NCBI GenBank assembly: GCA_964628065.1
Contig: CAZVLM010000008.1
Coordinates: 1-30,457, forward strand
From: CAIXMG01 sp964628065
GTDB lineage: Bacteria; Patescibacteriota; Minisyncoccia; Phycocordibacterales; UBA1006
Length of the DNA: 30,457 bases
Direction: 5' to 3'
Shown here piece after piece: positions 6,176-13,698 of this stretch. Within the stretch, counting starts at the first letter, position 1. Each line of letters starts with the position of its first letter. Both the position numbers and the translations under genes were made by a program. The notes beneath the pieces are model-generated. The model saw only the letters and a program-made list of their open reading frames with translations, ran no database searches and was not told the origin of the DNA.

Positions 6176-7462
6176 ATGGAATCATCTCAAGAATTTCCAA
6201 GAGCGATTCTTCACTTGGATGCGGATTCATTTTTCGCGTCCGTTGAGTCGTCGAAGAATCCAAAACTACGCGGGAGGCCGGTGGTAACAGGCGAAGAGCG
6301 AGGCATTGCAACATCGATGTCGTATGAGGCGAAAGCACTCGGGATTACACGCGCCATGACTATTTATCAAATACGGCGTGATTTTCCGCAGGTTGCCATT
6401 GTGAGTTCTGACTATGAGGCATACGCCATGTATTCGAGTCGCATGTTTGCAATTGTTCGAAGGTATACACATTTAGTAGAGGAGTACAGTATCGATGAGT
6501 GTTTTGCTGATATTACGAACTACAGAAAAGTAAATCGTATGTCGTATGAAGAAATCTTGAGAAGGATTCAAGATGATATACAGCAGGAATTAAATATTTC
6601 TGTTTCTTTAGGGTGTGCGCCCACAAAAGTATTGGCAAAAGTTGGCTCAAAACGAAATAAGCCCCATGGTGTCTGTATGATTTCCATGTCTCAAATTTCA
6701 GACGTTCTTAATAAAGTTGCGGTGGGAGATATTTGGGGTGTTGGGTGGAGCACGAGAGCGAATCTTACTTCTAAAGGAATAAGTAGTGCGCAGGCGTTAG
6801 CAAGTCTCTCATATGAACAGTTGAAGCTTTTTGCGCACGCACCATTGATTGATATTTGGAATGAATTAAACGGAAGAATGGTGTTCCAGTTAAGTATTGG
6901 AGAACCAGAGAAACCAAAATCTATTTCACGAACGCTTAGTTTTAATCAGGCAAAGTCAGATCGTGCAGAGCTCTTTGCAGAATTAGCACGCAATATTGAA
7001 AACGCATGTATCAAGGCACGAGTGCATGGATTGGTTCCAAAGACGGTCCATTGGTTTTTAAAGAGTAAAGAATATAAGTATCAAAGCTACGAGCTTATCC
7101 TTGAAACACCTACACATATGCCAACGATCATTATTGAAAAAGTGCGACAGCAGTTTGCAAAGATTGATTTAGGAGGAAAAATGTACCGCACGACTGGGGT
7201 AACTCTTTCGCAGTTTTGTCCTGAAGCTCGTGTACAACTTGATTTGTTTGGAAACTCAGAGCAAGTGATAGAGAAGCAAAAGATATTTGAAGTGGTGGAC
7301 GAATTAGGAAAAAGATTTGGTCGGCACAGTGTGCACATCGCCTCGAGCCTTCATGCGCAAATGGATAGCTTCCGCCCAGGACGTATCCAGAAGAACTTTT
7401 TTGAAAAGTTAAGGAAAACAGGGAAGGAGTTGTGCATACCATATCTAGGCGAGACGACTTAA
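6176..7462 (+). CDS. dinB: Y-family DNA polymerase IV (DinB-like)
   Basis: Translesion polymerase of 428 aa. Catalytic carboxylates are Asp15 (LHLDADSFF) and Asp107-Glu108 (YSIDECFADI); the steric-gate residue is Phe20. Fingers and palm continue through SLGCAPTKVLAKVGSKRNKP, the thumb HhH through WGVGWSTRANLTSKGI, and the little finger from about residue 245. QLDLF at 354-358 is a near-perfect sliding-clamp-binding motif, though more residues (about 70) follow it than in E. coli DinB, where the motif is terminal. The SxDE context also resembles UmuC/ImuB-type members, so the exact subfamily is less certain than the function. Co-transcribed with lexA, hence damage-inducible. Confidence 0.92.
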   Translation: MESSQEFPRAILHLDADSFFASVESSKNPKLRGRPVVTGEERGIATSMSYEAKALGITRAMTIYQIRRDFPQVAIVSSDYEAYAMYSSRMFAIVRRYTHLVEEYSIDECFADITNYRKVNRMSYEEILRRIQDDIQQELNISVSLGCAPTKVLAKVGSKRNKPHGVCMISMSQISDVLNKVAVGDIWGVGWSTRANLTSKGISSAQALASLSYEQLKLFAHAPLIDIWNELNGRMVFQLSIGEPEKPKSISRTLSFNQAKSDRAELFAELARNIENACIKARVHGLVPKTVHWFLKSKEYKYQSYELILETPTHMPTIIIEKVRQQFAKIDLGGKMYRTTGVTLSQFCPEARVQLDLFGNSEQVIEKQKIFEVVDELGKRFGRHSVHIASSLHAQMDSFRPGRIQKNFFEKLRKTGKELCIPYLGETT

Positions 7463-7470
7463 AGGGTATT

Positions 7471-7499
7471 TTGACATATGCTTAAGTATGTGCTATTTT
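7471..7499 (+). promoter_or_regulatory. promoter of the alpha-CTD-like gene
   Basis: TTGACA (7471-7476), 17-bp spacer ending in TGC, TATTTT (7494-7499). The leader is about 29 bases, without a clear Shine-Dalgarno. Confidence 0.75.
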
Positions 7500-7534
7500 C
7501 AAGTGGATAGAAACCATTTACCTTACAAAAAAAT

Positions 7535-8413
7535 ATGACCATGACAACGAAAACGCAACTAGTAAACTTAAAGAAGTTCAATGAATTGACGGAAAATACT
7601 ATTCCGCAGCCCCTCTTAAAGATAGCCTTAGGTATCCCGCTAAATGGCAAATCTACTGCAAAAACATTTCACGATGCAGATTTGCTTTGCGGACGATCGG
7701 CGTCATCTTCTGAAAGTCATTTTTTTCATGTAGATGCAATGATTAAGCGTGCTTCGACATTCAGTCAGGCGATGCGAGCCTACGAAGAGTCTTTAGCAGG
7801 AACCGAGCAGCGCTCGAAAGCGTTTGAAAAAGCGATGTACCTTATTGTCAGCGGTGAAGATCTGGAGGCGATTAAAGATGCTATAGAGGGCAAAGAGGTT
7901 TCCCTCATGGAAAAAATGCTGCTTCTGAAATCGCGTATTGAGCTGGAAGGAACCATGACAACCTGGTTGCTAGAAAAGCCTCACGATGCCGAGTCATTGT
8001 GGAATCACTACCGTAAGCTGAGCAGGCATTCTGAATCCAGATTGAAAACCTTGAAAGCCTTTTGCAGCATCGCAACCATGAGCGAAATGCACTATCGGCT
8101 GGACGAAGTTTTGGACACGGACAACGAAAATGCAAAGGAGCTGAGAGTGTTCGCAGACGCAATGCTCGCATTGCACGAAGAGCAGAAGACGGTGCTTGCA
8201 AAGCCCCTCGAAGATCTCGATTTGCCGCCTGAAGTTTTCAACTTAATAATGTCCGCTAAGTGCAACTCGCTCGGCGAACTGCTTGAGTTTTCGGAGGAAG
8301 GCTTGAATGAGAACAGAAAGCTTTCGAAAAGAAAAATTAAGACGATAGCAGCTTACTTAAAAACAAGGAGATTGGAGTTTCCAAATGAAACCACCTTTAC
8401 TATTGATTATTAG
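7535..8413 (+). CDS. helical protein with C-terminal RNA polymerase alpha-CTD-like domain
   Basis: Residues 225-283 (LEDLDLPPEVFNLIMSAKC, then SLGELLEFSEEGL and KLSKRKIKTIAAYL) follow the helix-hairpin-helix layout of the RNA polymerase alpha subunit C-terminal domain, which binds UP-element DNA and activators. The first 220 residues are helical, with several Ala/Glu/Lys-rich stretches, and match no family I know; they do not resemble the alpha N-terminal domain. It could therefore be a DNA-binding or RNA-polymerase-interacting regulator, or a protein that borrowed the HhH fold for another purpose. It starts at 7535 (ATGACCATG; the second Met at 7541 is possible). It has its own promoter and terminator. 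Confidence 0.65.
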   Translation: MTMTTKTQLVNLKKFNELTENTIPQPLLKIALGIPLNGKSTAKTFHDADLLCGRSASSSESHFFHVDAMIKRASTFSQAMRAYEESLAGTEQRSKAFEKAMYLIVSGEDLEAIKDAIEGKEVSLMEKMLLLKSRIELEGTMTTWLLEKPHDAESLWNHYRKLSRHSESRLKTLKAFCSIATMSEMHYRLDEVLDTDNENAKELRVFADAMLALHEEQKTVLAKPLEDLDLPPEVFNLIMSAKCNSLGELLEFSEEGLNENRKLSKRKIKTIAAYLKTRRLEFPNETTFTIDY

Positions 8414-8434
8414 GTTTACACCGAGAAAAGACCG

Positions 8435-8465
8435 ACCCGCCTGAAGCAATTCAGGTGGGTTTTTT
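8435..8465 (+). terminator. rho-independent terminator
   Basis: ACCCGCCTGAA, loop GCAA, TTCAGGTGGGT (one G-T pair) at 8435-8460, followed by five T. Confidence 0.92.
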
Positions 8466-8485
8466 ATGGAAAAGAATGGGCAATG

Positions 8486-8494
8486 TGCTATACT
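8486..8494 (+). promoter_or_regulatory. extended -10 element, leaderless start of MFS gene
   Basis: TGC-TATACT, then 6 bases to the ATG at 8501. An in-frame ATG at 8483 lies inside or upstream of this element and so would not be transcribed. Confidence 0.7.
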
Positions 8495-8500
8495 CCAAAA

Positions 8501-9727
8501 ATGTTTAAAAACATTTCTCGTAATCAAAAGGTGATGTTATGGGTACTTACACTCATTAATCTCCTTAACTACTTAGACCGACAGGTGGTATTTCCACTCT
8601 TTGGACAATTAAAAATTGAATTTGGATTAACTGATTTTCACTTAGGTATATTAGGAACCATGTTTTTGTTGGTGCAATCTCTTGCGACATTTCCGATGGG
8701 AATTTTAGCTGATCGTGTCAGTCGAAAGGTGATTATTGCTGGTGGTGTATTTCTATGGAGTGCGGCGACATTCGCATCAGGACTTGCAGGAAGTTTTAAG
8801 GCGCTCCTTGGTATTCGATCGGTGGTAGGAATCGGTGAAGCGAGTTATGGACCAGCAGCCGTATCCATGATCACAGACAACTTTCCCGATGAAATGAATG
8901 CGCAGGTGCAAGGAATCTTTAGCATTGGAATGCTTATCGGAGGAACGCTTGGTGCCATTATCGGAGGGCTTGTTGCGTTTTATTTCAACAACTGGCGACT
9001 AGCGTTTTTCATTGTTTCTATTCCGGGAGTTATTTTGGCATTGTCAGCTTTCTTAATTAAGGATAAACGTGTTGTTCATAATGAACCAAAAGTTTCGCTT
9101 TGGTCGCTCGCTAAAAATAGCGCCCTTGCATGGATTATTGTCAGTGGAACACTGGTCTCATTTGCAGTGGGAGCGTTTATCACTTGGGGAGTTGAGTTTA
9201 TTACTCGATACAAGGATTACAACGTGAAAGACGCGTCACTTATTCTAGGGGTTGGCATGATGGCGGCATCAGTGGTTGGTGTTCTTGCAGGGTCATATAT
9301 TGCTGACTATCTTCATAAAAAATACCATTGGGGAAGAAGTATGGTGGTTGCGTTATCTCTCATTATTTCGGCACCACTTATGTATTTCGGGTTAGCTGAC
9401 ACAACAAAAGGATTATTTCTTATTTTCTTCCTCACAGGCGCAGCATTTCTTTCAGTATACCTTGGTCCGGTTACGGCGGTGCTTCACGATGTGGTACCTA
9501 AACAGTTCCGCGCGTCCGCATTTGGAATTTACGTACTCATTATTCACTTGATCGGAGAGGCGTTCGCTCCTGCAATTATTGGAACTATTTCAGATGCGCA
9601 CGGGCTCCGCGCCGCGCTTGAATTTTCGACATTGTTTGTCTTCTTGGCTGGTGTTGCATTCCTGCCGGTCGCATGGATCCTCTACAAGAAACCACGGAAA
9701 GAATTCCAGGAATCTTCACTCATATAG
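8501..9727 (+). CDS. MFS transporter, spinster-like
   Basis: About 12 membrane helices in 408 aa. The first helix region reads LLNYLDRQVVFPLFGQLK, the loop 2-3 signature is GILADRVSRKVI, and helix 4-5 has RSVVGIGEASYGPAAVSMI. These are the hallmarks of the spinster-type MFS (SPNS-like) subfamily, whose NYxDR and GxGEA motifs are visible here. The substrate in bacteria is not settled; lysolipid, sphingolipid or organic anion transport are known in relatives. The start is placed at 8501 because the -10 element ends at 8494. A terminator follows at 9737. Confidence 0.85.
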   Translation: MFKNISRNQKVMLWVLTLINLLNYLDRQVVFPLFGQLKIEFGLTDFHLGILGTMFLLVQSLATFPMGILADRVSRKVIIAGGVFLWSAATFASGLAGSFKALLGIRSVVGIGEASYGPAAVSMITDNFPDEMNAQVQGIFSIGMLIGGTLGAIIGGLVAFYFNNWRLAFFIVSIPGVILALSAFLIKDKRVVHNEPKVSLWSLAKNSALAWIIVSGTLVSFAVGAFITWGVEFITRYKDYNVKDASLILGVGMMAASVVGVLAGSYIADYLHKKYHWGRSMVVALSLIISAPLMYFGLADTTKGLFLIFFLTGAAFLSVYLGPVTAVLHDVVPKQFRASAFGIYVLIIHLIGEAFAPAIIGTISDAHGLRAALEFSTLFVFLAGVAFLPVAWILYKKPRKEFQESSLI

Positions 9728-9736
9728 TAACCACTG

Positions 9737-9759
9737 AAGCACTTGACGGTGCTTTTTGT
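9737..9759 (+). terminator. rho-independent terminator
   Basis: AAGCAC (9737-9742) and GTGCTT (9749-9754) with a 6-base loop, then T-rich. Confidence 0.8.
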
Positions 9760-9796
9760 TTTAAAAATAGTGGTAGCTTCATTTAGCATGAGGGAG

Positions 9797-9802
9797 TATA
9801 CT
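9797..9802 (+). promoter_or_regulatory. -10 element of the 68-aa gene
   Basis: TATACT, about 38 bases before the ATG at 9841; the -35 (TAGCTT at 9774-9779) is weak. One of the minority of units with a leader. Confidence 0.45.
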
Positions 9803-9840
9803 TAATAAGTCCCTTTTAAAAGACTTAACGATTTACATTT

Positions 9841-10047
9841 ATGACAACCATCATCAACACGCCAGGAAATAACAATGGAGACGGAGGAGCAGCAGGAATT
9901 ATTATCGGAGTCATTATCGCTATTGTTATTATCGTACTTTTCTTTGTATACGCATTACCAGCAATACGAGGAACAAATAAACCAGCAGACACAACCACTA
10001 TCAACGTTCAGGTTCCTAATCCTATGGGAGACGCGTCAGCAAATTAA
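9841..10047 (+). CDS. small single-pass membrane protein, 68 aa
   Basis: A Gly/Asn-rich N-terminus (residues 7-18: TPGNNNGDGGAA) is followed by a long Ile/Val helix (19-41), the motif YALPAIRG, and a short polar tail with INVQVPNP. I believe similar short proteins with Gly-rich N-termini and ALPA(I/L)RG after the helix recur in CPR genomes, but no function is known. The tail probably faces outside by the positive-inside rule, with caution because few charged residues flank the helix. A bidirectional terminator follows immediately. Confidence 0.72.
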   Translation: MTTIINTPGNNNGDGGAAGIIIGVIIAIVIIVLFFVYALPAIRGTNKPADTTTINVQVPNPMGDASAN

Positions 10048-10054
10048 TTATCAA

Positions 10055-10090
10055 GTAAAAAACCCTCGAGCTTGTCGAAGGGTTTTTTAC
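10055..10090. terminator. bidirectional terminator built on a CCCTTCGA-type palindrome
   Basis: GTAAAAAACCCTCGA (10055-10069) and TCGAAGGGTTTTTTAC (10075-10090) pair with one bulged base. The core on the minus strand, CCCTTCGACAAGCTCGAGGG, resembles the widely dispersed CCCTTCGACA(A/G)GCTCAGGG palindrome known from many environmental bacteria. Confidence 0.85.
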
Positions 10091-10103
10091 TTACTCAATC
10101 TTT

Positions 10104-10790
10104 TTAAAGAGTGATAGTGTTTGTCTTAAGTCCTGACAATGTCTGAGGACTCAACTTAAAGAACAGGGGAACAGACTTCGCAGAGCGTCGGTATGCAATG
10201 TTTGTAAGCTGGAGACTGTACTTTCCTCCGTCACTTGGATTGTTAACAACGATAAGTTCGAATGGGTTCTGCTGACCAGCCTTGATAAGGAAGTATCCGT
10301 CAGCAGTCTTTGTAGCAGTCCCTCGGTTAAGGACGACACAGCTTGCCTGTGACAAGTTAGGATTGGTTACATGGGCACCGTCTCGGATAAATGAGAATGC
10401 GACTCCATCGGTGAATGTGGTACCGTCTCCGTTTTTACAGGTCGGGCTGAAAACAATATCTTTATTACTTGGGTCGATGGTAAAGATAACAGAGAATGAT
10501 CCATGAGTATCTGCATCAGGGTCAACGGTTAATGTTGCTTTTGCGGTGTAAGGAATAATGTAAGGTTCTGTGCCAATAACTGCTGTCCCAATAGTTGGAG
10601 GTGTTGTTGATGGTTTTGTTGTAGTTACTCCGGTTTCGGGGGTGGTAACCGTAGGCTCTGTACCGGGTGCTGACGACTTTTTAGGTGCCGTAACAGCAAT
10701 AATGATAATAACCACGACTACGATAAGGATAATAAGTCCTGAAATAATCTTTGCCGCATGCGGCTTGAGCGTGTTCATTGTATTTTTCAT
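10104..10790 (-). CDS. membrane-anchored protein with Thr/Pro linker and beta-rich outer domain
   Basis: Residues 14-34 form a strongly hydrophobic helix after a basic N-terminus. A Thr/Pro-rich stalk (36-68, PTVTTPETGVTTTKP) leads to an extracytoplasmic domain of about 150 residues with alternating patterns, e.g. ATLTVDPDADTHGSFSVIF and KYSLQLTNIAYR, and one Cys pair. Architecture suggests a cell-surface protein; I recognise no family. ATG at 10790 chosen; a second Met lies 4 codons on. The -10 TATAAT is 8 bases upstream, and a 7-bp dyad lies between -35 and -10. Confidence 0.75.
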   Translation of the reverse strand: MKNTMNTLKPHAAKIISGLIILIVVVVIIIIAVTAPKKSSAPGTEPTVTTPETGVTTTKPSTTPPTIGTAVIGTEPYIIPYTAKATLTVDPDADTHGSFSVIFTIDPSNKDIVFSPTCKNGDGTTFTDGVAFSFIRDGAHVTNPNLSQASCVVLNRGTATKTADGYFLIKAGQQNPFELIVVNNPSDGGKYSLQLTNIAYRRSAKSVPLFFKLSPQTLSGLKTNTITL

Positions 10791-10798
10791 AGGATTTC

Positions 10799-10827
10799 AT
10801 TATAGCACAGGAAATGGCCCCTGTGCA
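10799..10827 (-). promoter_or_regulatory. promoter with dyad in the spacer
   Basis: Minus strand: TGCACA (10827-10822), 17-bp spacer, TATAAT (10804-10799), preceded by TGC. GCACAGG (10805-10811) and CCTGTGC (10820-10826) form a perfect inverted repeat filling the spacer, an operator-like layout. Confidence 0.55.
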
Positions 10828-10913
10828 TAACATGCTTGCAATACTCCCAGATAGGTCCATACTGATTATGTCGAAGCATGAATTTTATCAGAATAATCAG
10901 TATTTATAACCAT

Positions 10914-11291
10914 ATGAAGAAGATTATTACAAAAATGACCGCTTTTACCGCCGTATTGGCAGCACTGGCAATCCTTATTGTACCGCAGTTGTCATCGGCC
11001 GAAAATTACGTAAGTATTCCGGACAATACTATTATGATCAGTGTTCTTTCGTCTAATACCGCAAGAATCACATGGTACACCAGTATGCCGACTACTTCGT
11101 CCCTTTGGTATTCTGCCATCCCAGGAAACTCAGCTATGCCCGTGCAGTATTTGAATTCTACCGAAGGTTACGCAAACAGCCATTCAGTTATTATTTCTGG
11201 TATTGACTTGGTGCAACGTCACACATTCCGAGTTGGGGGCACAACCCAAGACGGCATGAGCACGATTACATCAGGAGATCAGGGAATTTAA
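10914..11291 (+). CDS. secreted protein with fibronectin type III-like domain
   Basis: From the Met at 10914 the protein opens with KKIITKM and a hydrophobic stretch ending SSA-EN, a good signal peptide with cleavage near residue 29. The mature part of about 95 residues reads SVLSSNTARITWYTSMPTTS, with SSLWYS and SVIISGIDLVQRHTFRVGG, the pattern of an FN3-type domain such as that found at the front of purple acid phosphatases. No catalytic domain follows, so it is a stand-alone adhesion-like domain. An upstream ATG at 10878 would add 12 residues ahead of the signal peptide and is rejected; TATTTA at 10901-10906 is a plausible -10 for a leaderless start at 10914. Confidence 0.7.
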   Translation: MKKIITKMTAFTAVLAALAILIVPQLSSAENYVSIPDNTIMISVLSSNTARITWYTSMPTTSSLWYSAIPGNSAMPVQYLNSTEGYANSHSVIISGIDLVQRHTFRVGGTTQDGMSTITSGDQGI

Positions 11292-11295
11292 GACT

Positions 11296-11321
11296 AATAA
11301 AAGCCCGCAAGGGCTTTTATT
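11296..11321. terminator. bidirectional terminator, overlaps the end of the glycosyltransferase gene
   Basis: AATAAAAGCCC, loop GCAA, GGGCTTTTATT is an 11-bp perfect stem. It includes the minus-strand stop codon at 11317-11319. Confidence 0.9.
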
Positions 11322-12036
11322 GTTGCACAGATTCAAAATAGGCTTTCATCTTTTTTCCATTCGACACATCTTCACGATTGCGCTGCATACATTCTTTATT
11401 GGTGGTTTGTTTCCATTGTACGAATACTTCAGTCTGGTTAGTTACTTTCAATGTTCCATGCTTTTGCATGCGAAGCGCGAGCCAATAATCGTCAGGATTG
11501 CGGACGAGCCCAAGTAGTTTGGCAACCTCTTCAGATTCTCTTAGATAAGCAAGCACATTCTTTTTTAAGGAGACAGGAAACGCAAAGCTTGATCCCCAAA
11601 TATTTCCCGGAACATTAAATGACGATACGCAAAAATGGCGATTAATAGGCGTAAATATTTTCCAAAACAGGGGACCAGAAACATTTACGAACGATCCAGC
11701 AAGGACAAGCTTTGAATCTTTTTCAAACAATTGATCAAGTTCATAGATCCAATTATGTTTGGCAGTTGCGTCGCCATCGATGCAGAATATCCTGTCGCCT
11801 GAAGTAAGTCCGATTCCTCGGATGCGCGCATGGATAATGCCTGCTGGGCCGTGATAGTCATCAACGACAATCCTAGGATCTTTCACGCTTTGCGCGATAG
11901 ATAGGGTGTCGTCGGTGCAATTATGCACCACAACTATAATTTCATCCGCGGGAAGCGATTGATGAAGTACCGATTGAATGCAGGCCTCGATACGGGTTTC
12001 TTCGTTATGGGCAATGATGACGACGGAGCGTTTCAT
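11317..12036 (-). CDS. family 2 glycosyltransferase
   Basis: A GT-A fold enzyme of 239 aa. The N-terminus (SVVIIAHNEETRIEACIQSVLHQSL) binds the nucleotide sugar; DEIIVVVHNCTDDT is the second strand, and the DxD motif is Asp87-Gly-Asp89 (FCIDGDA). No C-terminal membrane segment, so it is cytoplasmic or peripheral. Likely transfers a sugar onto a lipid or surface polymer; the acceptor cannot be told, and no other glycan genes are adjacent. ATG at 12036 lies 6 bases after TGG-TACACT (leaderless). The C-terminal part has NPDDYWLALRM, where the Asp pair may hold the acceptor base. Confidence 0.85.
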   Translation of the reverse strand: MKRSVVIIAHNEETRIEACIQSVLHQSLPADEIIVVVHNCTDDTLSIAQSVKDPRIVVDDYHGPAGIIHARIRGIGLTSGDRIFCIDGDATAKHNWIYELDQLFEKDSKLVLAGSFVNVSGPLFWKIFTPINRHFCVSSFNVPGNIWGSSFAFPVSLKKNVLAYLRESEEVAKLLGLVRNPDDYWLALRMQKHGTLKVTNQTEVFVQWKQTTNKECMQRNREDVSNGKKMKAYFESVQQ

Positions 12037-12042
12037 GGGAAT

Positions 12043-12072
12043 AGTGTACCATTCTTTTTTGGGTGATATACT
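12043..12072. promoter_or_regulatory. divergent overlapping promoters
   Basis: Minus: TACACT (12048-12043), 6 bases before the glycosyltransferase ATG. Plus: TATACT (12067-12072), 9 bases before the ATG at 12082. The two -10 elements are only 18 bases apart, so the RNA polymerase footprints must exclude each other. Confidence 0.6.
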
Positions 12073-12081
12073 ATAGCCATT

Positions 12082-12648
12082 ATGGCAATGCGTCAGGAAG
12101 AAAAAATATTATTGGTTGGCGCGAGTTTCTGGTGGCTCGGCGAAGGGTTGTTTGGTCCCTTGTTTGCTATTTTTGCAGGACGTGTTGGAGGTGATATTTT
12201 TAATATTACATGGGCGTGGGCGACTTATTTGCTTGTTACTGGCTTTCTTTCTATGTTTATGGGGAGACTTGCTGACAAGTTCGGGAAGGAGCGACTTATG
12301 ATTCTTGGATATGCATTGAACGCGATTTTCACATGGAGTTATCTTTTTGTGCAGACACCAGGACACTTATTCATTGTTCAGGCGGGTCTTGGAGTGGCGC
12401 TTGCGCTTGCTGATCCAACATGGGACGCGCTGTATTCAAAGTATGAAGACAAGAAACACGATGGTGCTGCCTGGGGAATGTCGCATGGACTGGAGCAGAT
12501 GATTACGGGACTTTCAATTCTTGTCGGGGGACTTATCGTTGCCAAATATTCATTCCCGGCACTGTTTATTATTATGGGCGTGATTCAAACAGTGGGAGCG
12601 ATTTACCAAGCAAAGATTTTAAGGATTAAAAAGAGCAAAATGTCGTGA
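12082..12648 (+). CDS. half-size MFS-type membrane protein
   Basis: Six membrane helices in 188 aa with the MFS loop 2-3 signature GRLADKFGKERLMI (about residues 61-74) and a helix 4-5 segment VALALADPTWDALYSKY. This corresponds to the N-terminal half of a major facilitator; a second half is not found downstream, where an unrelated gene begins 12 bases later. The end IKKSKMS followed by TGA looks like a natural terminus rather than a frameshift, because neither other frame continues the homology. It might work as a dimer. Substrate unknown. Alternative start at 12088. Confidence 0.75.
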   Translation: MAMRQEEKILLVGASFWWLGEGLFGPLFAIFAGRVGGDIFNITWAWATYLLVTGFLSMFMGRLADKFGKERLMILGYALNAIFTWSYLFVQTPGHLFIVQAGLGVALALADPTWDALYSKYEDKKHDGAAWGMSHGLEQMITGLSILVGGLIVAKYSFPALFIIMGVIQTVGAIYQAKILRIKKSKMS

Positions 12649-12654
12649 TATAAT
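12646..12654 (+). promoter_or_regulatory. extended -10 element, leaderless start
   Basis: TGA-TATAAT (overlapping the preceding TGA stop), then 6 bases to the ATG at 12661. A consensus-perfect extended -10. Confidence 0.75.
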
Positions 12655-12660
12655 AAAACC

Positions 12661-12984
12661 ATGAACCCAGAATCATTTAAAAAGCCCAAAATAGAGCAAG
12701 AAAAAGAGACATTAAGTGTTCGAATAGGTGACACGGTTAAAGAGGTGGCGCCGTCTTTTGCAATAGGGGCAGCGGTTGCAGGCGCCTCGTTCGTGGGTGC
12801 TAAGATTGATCATTTTCTAAATCCGGAACTCGTGGATACATTATCTCAGAATTTTCACTTCTATAATTTCTTAACAACAGAGCATGCACTGGCGGCATTA
12901 GTTGAAAAATATGGCATGGTGTCGAATGTAATAGCGGGCTCAATCGCAGGTGTCAGTGCCTATCTCTCGGGATATGGACGTTAA
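12661..12984 (+). CDS. hypothetical protein with two weak membrane segments
   Basis: A polar Lys/Glu-rich N-terminus (1-30) precedes a Gly/Ala-rich hydrophobic stretch (SFAIGAAVAGASFVGAKI, about 32-49) and a second near the C-terminus (VIAGSIAGVSAYLSGYG). Gly-zipper-like spacing in both suggests helices packing in the membrane. Family not recognised. It is the first of four closely spaced genes (gaps of 6, 2 and 4 bases) that probably form one transcript ending with the beta-lactamase-fold gene. Confidence 0.65.
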   Translation: MNPESFKKPKIEQEKETLSVRIGDTVKEVAPSFAIGAAVAGASFVGAKIDHFLNPELVDTLSQNFHFYNFLTTEHALAALVEKYGMVSNVIAGSIAGVSAYLSGYGR

Positions 12985-12990
12985 AATCAT

Positions 12991-13323
12991 ATGGAACAAA
13001 AAATAACTTTACAAACGATAGACCTGTATATTGCCGAAATTTTAGAAGCAACCGGTCTTTCGCAGTTACCGGAATCTGACCAGAAGGAAGCCAAAGATCG
13101 CATTCGTGCCATGTTTGAAAAGTCTGTAACGGCAAGCGTTCTTGGATTTTTAAGCGAAGAGGAAAAGAAGACATTGATTCGCTTATCACAAGAAGGTGAA
13201 GGGGAGCAAACTCTTTCCTTCTTGGCAAGTATTACAAATCCAGCACTGGAACTAGCGCTATTTTCAGGCTTAGAAAAAGCTAAACAGGATTTTTTGGAGC
13301 ATTTTTATAAGCAAATTTCATAA
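12991..13323 (+). CDS. hypothetical acidic helical protein, 110 aa
   Basis: Soluble and helical throughout, with TIDLYIAEILEATGLSQLP at the front and an acidic middle (SEEEKKTLIRLSQEGEGE). No Cys and no membrane segment. It lies 6 bases after the preceding stop and 2 bases before the next start, so it is translated as part of an operon. No family recognised. The tight spacing and similar composition with the next gene hint at a joint role, which is inference. Confidence 0.65.
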   Translation: MEQKITLQTIDLYIAEILEATGLSQLPESDQKEAKDRIRAMFEKSVTASVLGFLSEEEKKTLIRLSQEGEGEQTLSFLASITNPALELALFSGLEKAKQDFLEHFYKQIS

Positions 13324-13325
13324 GT

Positions 13326-13694
13326 ATGAAAACTTTGGATCAAAATTCCATACCAAATAAGGCAGAATTAAAAGATATGACCCCTGCTCTTTCTCGTGAA
13401 AAAGTCATTGAAACAATAAAAAATCTTCCAGTCGGCTCCGAAGAAATGAAAGATATTTCCACACACTACTTCGATAGTATTAAAAATAATTATGAGAAAG
13501 AAACAGGTCAGGGCAATGTTGAGGCTTACTTAGAAATGGCGAAAATTTATCATGATGCCGGATTTATTAAGCAGGCGCTTGAGTTGTTGGATGACGGAGA
13601 AGAGGGTTTGATGAGTCAGGCGTGGAATCTAGGATTTAAAGATTTGTATGAAGAAATGATGGATTTGGCGAACGAGTGGGAATCGAAATTATAA
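13326..13694 (+). CDS. hypothetical helical-repeat protein, 122 aa
   Basis: Residues 70-120 (EAYLEMAKIYHDAGFIKQAL, then EEGLMSQAWNLGFKDLYEEMMDLANEW) look like one to two TPR-type helical hairpins. The front 65 residues are polar and contain NLPVGSEEMKDIS. Cytoplasmic. Third of the four-gene cluster. Perhaps a protein-protein interaction adaptor, based only on the TPR-like pattern. Confidence 0.62.
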   Translation: MKTLDQNSIPNKAELKDMTPALSREKVIETIKNLPVGSEEMKDISTHYFDSIKNNYEKETGQGNVEAYLEMAKIYHDAGFIKQALELLDDGEEGLMSQAWNLGFKDLYEEMMDLANEWESKL

Positions 13695-13698
13695 AATC

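Noticed and set aside
8483..8500. Upstream ATG adding six residues to the spinster-like MFS protein
   Set aside because: The -10 element (8489-8494) lies within this stretch, so the upstream ATG would not be on the transcript; the first residues also do not resemble the family.
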